From an uncultured Lachnospiraceae bacterium (GTDB lineage: Bacteria; Bacillota; Clostridia; Lachnospirales; Lachnospiraceae), in the NCBI GenBank assembly GCA_902796375.1, contig CADBOW010000147.1, forward strand, positions 1 through 6,183: a stretch of 6,183 nucleotides of DNA. The letters run 5' to 3'. Positions 1-6,100 of the stretch are shown here, piece after piece. Made by a program: the position numbers and the translations under genes. The notes under the pieces were generated by a model that was not told the origin of the DNA, searched no databases, and saw only the letters and a list, made by a program, of their open reading frames with translations. How positions within the stretch are numbered: the first letter of the stretch is position 1; the number at the start of each line of letters is the position of its first letter.

Positions 1-2
1 CC

Positions 3-71
3 ATACCAAATACGCATGAAAAACGACCGAATAGTCCGGGGGTGTATGCCCCCGGGCGTTTCATTTGGTAT
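3..71. repeat. 9-bp perfect inverted repeat (arms 3-11 and 63-71)
   Basis: ATACCAAAT at 3-11 is the exact reverse complement of ATTTGGTAT at 63-71; flanking bases do not extend the match. The arms enclose the GC-rich hairpin at 34-57, giving two nested inverted repeats. The right arm overlaps the extended -10 element of the downstream gene. It could be an operator with distant half-sites, an outer RNA stem in a transcript entering from the left, or chance. The match is seen directly; the function is unknown. Confidence 0.5.
34..57 (+). terminator. GC-rich hairpin, possible terminator of an upstream gene
   Basis: CCGGGGG (36-42) pairs with CCCCCGG (49-55) around a 6-base loop TGTATG. A G-U and a G-C pair (35/56, 34/57) extend the stem to nine pairs. 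It is followed by GTTTCATTTGG, an imperfect T-tract, and preceded by an A-rich stretch, as in a moderate Rho-independent terminator for a gene lying left of the window. It also occupies the place where the -35 element of the promoter at 66-74 would lie, so a role as an operator is possible. No upstream gene is visible to decide this. Confidence 0.5.
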
Positions 72-74
72 AAT
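66..74 (+). promoter_or_regulatory. Extended -10 promoter for the secreted repeat protein
   Basis: TGGTATAAT is a perfect extended -10 (TGn plus consensus TATAAT at 69-74). The -35 position at the usual 17-bp spacing (46-51, ATGCCC) does not resemble TTGACA, so the TG extension probably carries recognition by the housekeeping sigma factor. Transcription would start near 81, leaving a T-rich leader of about 50 bases before the ATG at 134. The promoter is inferred from consensus only. Confidence 0.6.
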
Positions 75-114
75 TATTTTGTGTTTTATTTTATTATTAT
101 GTTCCGAATTGAAG

Positions 115-122
115 AAAGGAGG
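115..122 (+). promoter_or_regulatory. Shine-Dalgarno site fixing the start at 134
   Basis: AAAGGAGG is a near-perfect anti-16S match. The GGAGG core ends 11 bases before the ATG at 134, slightly long but usual for Firmicutes. It supports 134 as the start rather than the in-frame internal Met at residue 15, which lies inside the signal peptide hydrophobic core. Confidence 0.8.
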
Positions 123-133
123 AAAAAGATCAT

Positions 134-2974
134 ATGGGAGAAACAAGGAGAAAGAGACGTCTGTTATTCCTGATCATGGCGATCCTTATGGTGTTCATTC
201 CGGGAAATTCCTTTATTTCCAGAGCGGAAGGAGAACCGGTGGATATCGCCGCCATCGCAGCGGTGACCGCGATTCCGGATCAGGCATACACAGGAAGTGA
301 GATCACCCCGGAGATTGAAGTAAAGACAACGGAAGATGTTGCGTTGACTAAGGACACGGATTATGAAGTTACATTTTCCGATAATATTCAGGTGGGAACC
401 GCGACAGTAACCGTTACCGGTAAGGGAGCATACACAGGAACACTTACGGCTACCTTCCGGATTAAAAAGTCCATCGCAGAATGCCCATGCTTTATCAATG
501 ATAATTCGATCCAGAAATATACAGGCGAGGAGATCAAGCCCCCTGTAGCAGCCAGGGAAAAGGGCTATGGTGAATATCTGACAGAAGGGACGGATTTCAC
601 TGTATCATACAGCGATAATGTCAATGTGGGAAAGGCAACTGTAACCTTTACCGGTATCGGAGATTATATGGATACCAATACCGCAGAATTTCAGATCGTG
701 GATCCAAAATCGATCGATTACGCGATTCCGAGTGTGAACTATGTTAAGGTTGACAGCATTCCTCTGAAGGACGGAACGGTTACAGATGGATTTGCCAAAT
801 TTACTGTGGGCTTTTCCATCGATCCCAGCGTAGATGAAGCAGAATTCTTCAGCACTGTGACCACTTCTGACGGACAGATGTCGGGACTTACTGCAGGACC
901 GCTTACAACCCTGCGTCCTACGGGAAGTCCGGATGATCCGTCCGGCGTGACCTGGGTCCCTGCCACGGCGGATGGCGAACACTGCTATACCTACTCATTT
1001 GAAATGGCAACCGGAGACGGAACGGACGAACCGCAGGCTGTTTATGAGGAAGGAAGCTTTACCTATCTCAACTTCGGTATGGAAGGAGATGTGGTAAATG
1101 TATACGCAGAAGGTGTTGCCGAGATTCCGGATGTCGGCGGTGTGCTGACAGATGACAGCAATTCCATCGCTGTTCCGCTCACGGCGTCAAGCATCGGACA
1201 GACATTCCGTGCGACTTCGACCGCCAGCCTGGAGGATGCGGTGATCGCGACAATTCCGGATCAGACCTTTACAGGAGATCCCATAGAGCCGAAGCTGACC
1301 GTGTCACTGGATGGAAAGACACTGACCGAGGGTGATGATTATACAGTCACCTACACAAACAATGTGAATGTTACCTGGAATTATCACAGTACATACGCGA
1401 CTGTCACGGGAACGGGTGATTATGAAGGCACAACCATACAGTATTTCAATATCGTCGGTTCCGGTGCGGTACCGGCAACCGTTGCCAATGCAAGCGTGAA
1501 GGTTGAGAGCTTTAAGTCCGGCAGCCTGAAGAATATCGTGACCGAAGCACTTGCAGGAGATGTGGCCACGCTTTCCGTCACCTTTGACAAGCAGAAGGGG
1601 ATCAAGCGGTATTTCGTGTGCGCATTTAATTCCAGGGATTCCAAAGCCATAAGCGGAACCCTGCCTCATTTAGTTGTGGTAAACGACAAGAAGGCATACT
1701 GGGAGAGCTTTGATGGAAAACCGGTATATACCGGCCCCAACGGGGAAACCATCACTCAGACCGGAACAACCGTCACAGTCACAACCATGGTTGTAAATCC
1801 TGCGGACAAGACTTCTTCCTGGTATGAGAGCATGGGATTTGCCGAAGGCGAGAATATGACCGTCATGGTAGAGGCACTTTCAGATGACGAAATGACATCC
1901 TCCAGTCCTGTTAATATCCAGATTCCCTTCGCGGCTTCAAGCGCAGGGAAAACCTATACGAAAGACGGCGTTGTAACAAATCCGGTTTCTCTGGAGAAAG
2001 CAACCGTTACCAAGGTCCCGGATCAGACCTATACCGGCAAGGCCATCACTCCGAAGCTTACAGTGACAGCGGGAGATTTAATCCTCGTACAGGGTACAGA
2101 CTTTGACGTTGCATACAAAAACAACACCAACGCCGGAACGGCTACAGCTGTCCTCACGGCAAAGGGTGACAAGTGCACCGGAAGCAGGACGGTGACCTTT
2201 AAGATCAATCCGGCGTCTCTTTCAGGATCGGATGTGACGGTAGACCCGTTGAAAGCCTTTGCCTATACCGGCAAACCGCTTACGCCGGCGCTTATCCTGA
2301 AGCGGGGAGGTACGACTCTGAAGAACGGCACGGATTATTCCGTGAAATATACAAACAATACCAACGCCGGACCGGCTACAGCAGAACTGATCGGAAAAGG
2401 GAACTACAAGGATTCCACAACGACAACCTTCAATATCAACCCAATGTCTGTTACGCCGACGATCAAACTTTCCAAGACTTCCTTTGTATACAACGGAAAG
2501 ACGCAGACTCCGACGGTTAAGGTAACGGTGGGCGGAATTACCCTGAAGCAGAATACGGATTATACCGTTACCTATACATCAGGACGTAAGAATGCCGGTA
2601 CCTACAAGGTAACTGTCAAACTGAAGGGCAACTACAAAGGCAGCGGGTGCAAGTCCTTCAAGATCACTAAGGCTGCTAATAAACTGAAAGTAACGGCTAA
2701 GAAAGCAACTGCATCACTGAAGCAGGTGAAGAAAGCAGCGGTAAAGATTCCGAAATCCAAAGCATATAACGTGACAAAAGCGAACGGAGTGGTTACCTAC
2801 AAAAAGACGAAAGGGAATAGTGCTTTCACGGTGAATAAGCAGACCGGCGCCATCACCGTTAAAAAGGGAACCCGTAAAGGGACCTATAAAGTGAATGTGA
2901 ATGTGAAGGCCGCAGGAACGAAAAACTATATGGCTGTCACCAAGTCGGTTCAGATTAAGATCACAGTCAAGTAA
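134..2974 (+). CDS. Secreted multi-repeat beta-rich (Ig-like/MBG-like) surface protein
   Basis: A 946-residue exported protein of unknown ligand. Residues 1-31 form a signal peptide: basic TRRKRR, hydrophobic LLFLIMAILMVFI, likely cleavage after SRA. Six repeats follow at about 43-111, 128-189, 371-441, 624-692, 705-769 and 782-845. Each has a Y-T/N-G-x4-P opening, then a G-T-D-Y/F-x-V-x-Y/F motif, usually an N-x-N-x-G turn, G-x-G-x-Y and a closing F-x-I strand. This pattern is widespread in Clostridia cell-surface proteins and resembles MBG or bacterial Ig-like domains. Two longer modules (about 201-362 and 451-612) are mutually related. Residues 848-946 are a lysine-rich beta-type tail. No LPxTG, SLH, choline-binding or terminal membrane segment is seen, and no catalytic motif, so adhesion or wall association is inferred rather than shown. 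The start is fixed by the AAAGGAGG site. The gene appears monocistronic, ending at a terminator and facing a convergent NRPS gene. Confidence 0.88.
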   Translation: MGETRRKRRLLFLIMAILMVFIPGNSFISRAEGEPVDIAAIAAVTAIPDQAYTGSEITPEIEVKTTEDVALTKDTDYEVTFSDNIQVGTATVTVTGKGAYTGTLTATFRIKKSIAECPCFINDNSIQKYTGEEIKPPVAAREKGYGEYLTEGTDFTVSYSDNVNVGKATVTFTGIGDYMDTNTAEFQIVDPKSIDYAIPSVNYVKVDSIPLKDGTVTDGFAKFTVGFSIDPSVDEAEFFSTVTTSDGQMSGLTAGPLTTLRPTGSPDDPSGVTWVPATADGEHCYTYSFEMATGDGTDEPQAVYEEGSFTYLNFGMEGDVVNVYAEGVAEIPDVGGVLTDDSNSIAVPLTASSIGQTFRATSTASLEDAVIATIPDQTFTGDPIEPKLTVSLDGKTLTEGDDYTVTYTNNVNVTWNYHSTYATVTGTGDYEGTTIQYFNIVGSGAVPATVANASVKVESFKSGSLKNIVTEALAGDVATLSVTFDKQKGIKRYFVCAFNSRDSKAISGTLPHLVVVNDKKAYWESFDGKPVYTGPNGETITQTGTTVTVTTMVVNPADKTSSWYESMGFAEGENMTVMVEALSDDEMTSSSPVNIQIPFAASSAGKTYTKDGVVTNPVSLEKATVTKVPDQTYTGKAITPKLTVTAGDLILVQGTDFDVAYKNNTNAGTATAVLTAKGDKCTGSRTVTFKINPASLSGSDVTVDPLKAFAYTGKPLTPALILKRGGTTLKNGTDYSVKYTNNTNAGPATAELIGKGNYKDSTTTTFNINPMSVTPTIKLSKTSFVYNGKTQTPTVKVTVGGITLKQNTDYTVTYTSGRKNAGTYKVTVKLKGNYKGSGCKSFKITKAANKLKVTAKKATASLKQVKKAAVKIPKSKAYNVTKANGVVTYKKTKGNSAFTVNKQTGAITVKKGTRKGTYKVNVNVKAAGTKNYMAVTKSVQIKITVK
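734..1219 (+). repeat. Long internal module A of the secreted protein (residues ~201-362)
   Basis: This non-canonical domain sits between the second and third short repeats. Landmarks are VKVDS (204-208), FGMEGDVVNVYAEG (314-327) and VPLTASSIGQTF (347-358). Each has a counterpart about 250 residues later in module B. I do not recognise the fold; the spacing and alternating hydrophobic pattern suggest another beta-sandwich, possibly a ligand-binding insertion. Confidence 0.6.
1484..1969 (+). repeat. Long internal module B of the secreted protein (residues ~451-612)
   Basis: This is the diverged copy of module A. VKVES (455-459) matches VKVDS; MGFAEGENMTVMVEA (567-581) matches FGMEGDVVNVYAEG; IPFAASSAGKTY (597-608) matches VPLTASSIGQTF. 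Both modules are directly followed by a short repeat beginning I/V-P-D-Q-T-F/Y-T-G, so module plus repeat was probably duplicated as one unit of about 250 residues. Confidence 0.6.
2003..2668 (+). repeat. Three tandem short beta-repeats (repeats 4-6)
   Basis: Residues 624-692, 705-769 and 782-845 are tandem copies with a period of about 78 residues. The NNTNAG turn recurs at 663 and 741, with KNAGTY at 819-824 as the diverged third copy. Repeats 4 and 5 are also close at DNA level: CCAACGCCGG at 2127-2136 and 2361-2370, continuing with only one mismatch through GGCTACAGC. This implies fairly recent duplication or gene conversion. Confidence 0.75.
2675..2971 (+). other. Lysine-rich C-terminal domain of the secreted protein
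   Basis: Residues 848-946 have a lysine roughly every four or five residues. The segment contains an N-x-Q-T-G-A-I-T-V motif (901-909) preceded by FTV, and a closing V-x-V strand pattern, resembling a cadherin-like or bacterial Ig-like terminal domain. The strong positive charge and the absence of a recognised anchor suggest electrostatic attachment to wall teichoic acids or other polyanions. That is inference. Confidence 0.5.
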
Positions 2975-2987
2975 ATAATGAAGCACA

Positions 2988-3006
2988 CCCCTCCCCCAGG
3001 GAGGGG
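2988..3006 (+). other. GC hairpin just after the secreted-protein gene
   Basis: CCCCTCCC (2988-2995) pairs perfectly with GGGAGGGG (2999-3006) around a 3-base loop CCA. It starts 13 bases after the stop codon. No T-run follows on either strand, so it is not a classic intrinsic terminator. It may protect the mRNA 3' end or act with the second hairpin 17 bases further on. Confidence 0.6.
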
Positions 3007-3023
3007 AGGACTTCCTGCAAAGT

Positions 3024-3050
3024 AAAACGGGCCCGTCCGGGGCCCGTTTT
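3024..3050. terminator. Bidirectional Rho-independent terminator between convergent genes
   Basis: AAAACGGGCCC (3024-3034) pairs perfectly over 11 bp with GGGCCCGTTTT (3040-3050) around the loop GTCCG. The A-run on the left and T-run on the right give a U-tract in both directions. It can thus end the plus-strand gene stopping at 2974 and the minus-strand NRPS gene stopping at 3105. Confidence 0.92.
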
Positions 3051-3104
3051 CTATTCTTCCTATTGAAGTCGCTTATGGTTGGCTGTTCAGCGCTTCTGTC
3101 TCCC

Positions 3105-6100
3105 TCACTGGTCAAAGCTCTCCTCGAAGAACTCCAGCCCGTTCAGTACCTGCAGGAATCGTTTCAGATAATCCCAGGATGTGGTGGGCCAGAAGAAGCC
3201 CAGTCGGTACAGTACCTGAAGCGTGTACTCCCGGTTCATCGGAAGCAGTACGCGCTCTCTTTCACCCTTCCCCACATCATAGGCCATAAGGCTGGTCAGA
3301 AGCGCTGCCTTCCTCGGGTTGCTTCCCGCCTCGGCGAAGGCCTTCTCATACTCCTCCCGCTCCATCAGCTTCACGGGGTATCCCACCTCTGCCATTTCCT
3401 CGAAGATATGAACCTTGGAGATGTACTGATCCGTGATCACATGGAAGATCACACAGTTCTCCGGTGTTTCGCTCAGCAGCACCGTGGCCTCCGCCACAGC
3501 GCCGATGGGTGAGAATTCCATCAGATCCTCTGCCTGGTCATAGGGTGCGCATCCAAGGATGGCGTATGCCCGAAGCTGTCCCATGGCTGCGTTGGAATTG
3601 AAGTTTACCTGGAACTCTCCGTCCGTAAACCGGGCGGACAGATTGCCGTAGCGCATGATCTTCGCCTTCAGACCCCGGTGCAGCACTGCCTCCAGGATCG
3701 CACGCTCCGCCAGGAATTTGGACCGTACATACTGATTCGTAAGATCCTGTCCGCAGTACAGCGTCTGCTCCGAGGGCGAGAAGCCCACAGGCGTATTGTC
3801 CTTGTACCCGATCTCGATGACACTCATGGTGGAGGTCTGGATCATCCGGGCTCCGTGCTCCACGCAGAAATCGATCACATTCTTCGCACCGTTGACATTT
3901 ACATCCTCGATGATGGAATCGTGGGCAAAATGCTTCACGATCGCCGCACAGTTGATCACCGTATTGATCTCCTCCGAAGCCAGCTGATCGAAGGAAGCCT
4001 TATTTGTCACATCTCCCTCGTAAATGAACAGCCTCTTCCCCAGAAGCCCGCGGTAGTCCTTCTCAAAGTAGTAGAACAGCAGGGAGATCAGCCGGTTCTC
4101 CGCCGTCTGATCCACGGAAGATCGGATCAGGCAGCAGACCTTGCTGTCTGTTTTCTCCAGAAGGGTATACAGGATATGGATTCCCAGATATCCATTTGCT
4201 CCCGTCATCAGAACATTTCCAAGCTCCTGCTTCTCTCCGCTCCGGAAGGTCTCCAGTGTATTCTGCTTCAGGAATTCATGGATCTCCGTATAGTCATAAT
4301 CCTCGATCTCGCTATCCCTTTCGGAACCCTCTTCCTCCGCATCCTCCACAAGCTTCGCCAGCTCCCGTGGCGTGGGATTTGCGAAGACATCTCCGAATAC
4401 GATACTGTAGCCCTTCATTCCGGCCTCGATGACCACCTGGGTTACCAGCAGGGAGGTTCCTCCCAGATCGAAGAAGCTTTCGGTGGCCATTACATTATCC
4501 ACATTCAGGAGCTTCGAGAAGATCTCGCAGAATGCCTTCTCTGCCGTGGACCTTGCCTCTTCTCCCTCGCCCCGGTAGATCTCCGGGATCGGAAGATTCT
4601 TCATATCCAGCTTGCCGTTCGGCATGAAGGGCATCTTCTCCATCTGCATATAGGCCGTGGGAACCATATACGGCGTCAGGGTCTTCGCCAGCGCCGCCTT
4701 CAGGGCCGGGATCTCCACCTTCGAATCATTGGTAAACCATGCGCAGAGGTGCTCAATGCCGTTGATCTTCTCAATCTTCACGGCCACATACTTCATACCC
4801 TCCTGGGCTGCCAGTACGGTCTCCACCTCACCCAGCTCGATCCGGAGTCCCCGGAGCTTGATCTGGTTGTCCTTCCGTCCGATGATCTCCAGGTATCCAT
4901 TTTCCAGCCACCTTGCATAGTCTCCGGATTTATAGACCCGTTCACCCTTGAAGTCGATGAAACGGCTGTCCGTCATTTCCGGAAGATTGTTGTAGCCGAT
5001 ACCTACGCCCCAGCCGCCGATATATACCTCACCCACCACGCCGATGGGCAGTTCATTTCCGTCCGTATCCACCACGTATTCCGTTACGCCCGGCGTCGGC
5101 TTTCCTACGGTGATCACATCCTCTCCCGTCAGATCATGCTCGTTACAGGAAATGGTGATCTCCGACGGTCCGTAAATGTTCATGGGATGCGGCACCAGTG
5201 CCTTCAGCTCGGTCATCAGCTTCTCGGAGTATTTCTCTCCGCCGCAGATTACCAGCTGACCGTACTGCCGGAGAGCATCCCGGAAGGCCTCCGAGGACAG
5301 CAGCGTATAGATACGGGTGGGGGTTCCGCTGATCACATCGGCCTTCGCCTCGATCATCCGCGCCGCCAGAAGGTCCGCGTTGTTGCACTCCGCCTCATTT
5401 GCAAAAAGCAACGTAAGTCCCAGATTCAGTGCCAGTGTATACTCCATAACGGAGATATCAAAGGACAGGGTGGTGATGGAACAGTATACCTTGCAGTATT
5501 TCTTAATGGAATTGACCATTTCCTTTCCCGGCAGATCCGCTACATAATGGGCATTTCCATAATGCCGGAGCACAACGCCCTTCGGTCTTCCGGTGGATCC
5601 TGAGGTATAGATCATGTAGGAGATATTGTCCTGAGTCAGGGGTACCTTCGGCTTGGTATCATCCTCCTCCAGCAGAAGCTCCTCGATGTCCAGGCACACC
5701 TTCCCCTCAAACCGGGGGATATTCTTCTGATCCGTGATCACAAATCCCGCATCGGAATCCTCGATGACCAGATTGATCCGGTCGATGGGATACTCGGGAT
5801 CAAATGGGATATAGCCCAGTCCGGCCTTGCTGGCGCCGAAGATGGCAAACATGGCTCTGGAGGTTCTGGGCAGAAGGATCAGGGCTTTTCCGCCCACCTT
5901 CGCGCCTCTTTTGATCAGCGCATTGGCCACCCGGTCCGTGATGCTGTCAAACTCCCGATAGGTGTAGGTGCCGTCCGTGGCGATCAGCGCCGTACGGTCC
6001 GGATACAGCTCCGCATTCTTCTCCATTCCGGTGAACAGGAAGGTATCCTCCGGAACCGTCCCCTCCTCGGGAACCGTGTAGAATTCCTCCAGCAGCTTCT

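Noticed and set aside
34..133. Riboswitch or T-box in the leader of the secreted-protein gene
   Set aside because: The inferred leader is only about 50 T-rich bases with no recognisable aptamer or specifier structure. The only strong hairpin lies upstream of the likely transcription start.
16..300. 94-codon open frame at the left end
   Set aside because: No ribosome site precedes the ATG at 16. It runs through the hairpin and promoter, then overlaps the well-supported gene at 134 in another frame.
605..982. Minus-strand open frames within the secreted-protein gene (also 739-966, 1304-1669, 1420-1650, 2714-3115)
   Set aside because: These are shadows of a repetitive coding frame; their products are low-information sequences without family resemblance, and no ribosome sites were seen.
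134..2974. The tandem repeats as a CRISPR array or mobile element
   Set aside because: Repeats are protein-level, about 70-80 codons long, diverged in DNA and in one continuous reading frame. There are no short identical repeats with unique spacers, and no transposase or terminal inverted repeats.
3063..3512. 149-codon plus-strand open frame overlapping the NRPS 3' end
   Set aside because: It starts after the terminator without a promoter or ribosome site and is antisense to conserved reductase sequence.
3105..4223. Reading the C-terminal domain as an ordinary thioesterase or as an epimerisation domain
   Set aside because: No GxSxG motif or HHxxxDG motif occurs there, while the Rossmann TGANGYLG and YVRSK motifs define a reductase.
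3678..5603. 641-codon open frame on the plus strand, opposite the NRPS gene
   Set aside because: It is an antisense shadow of the NRPS coding frame. The translation is rich in His, Arg, Leu and Gln with no domain, no ribosome site and no sensible start. The minus strand carries all canonical NRPS motifs.
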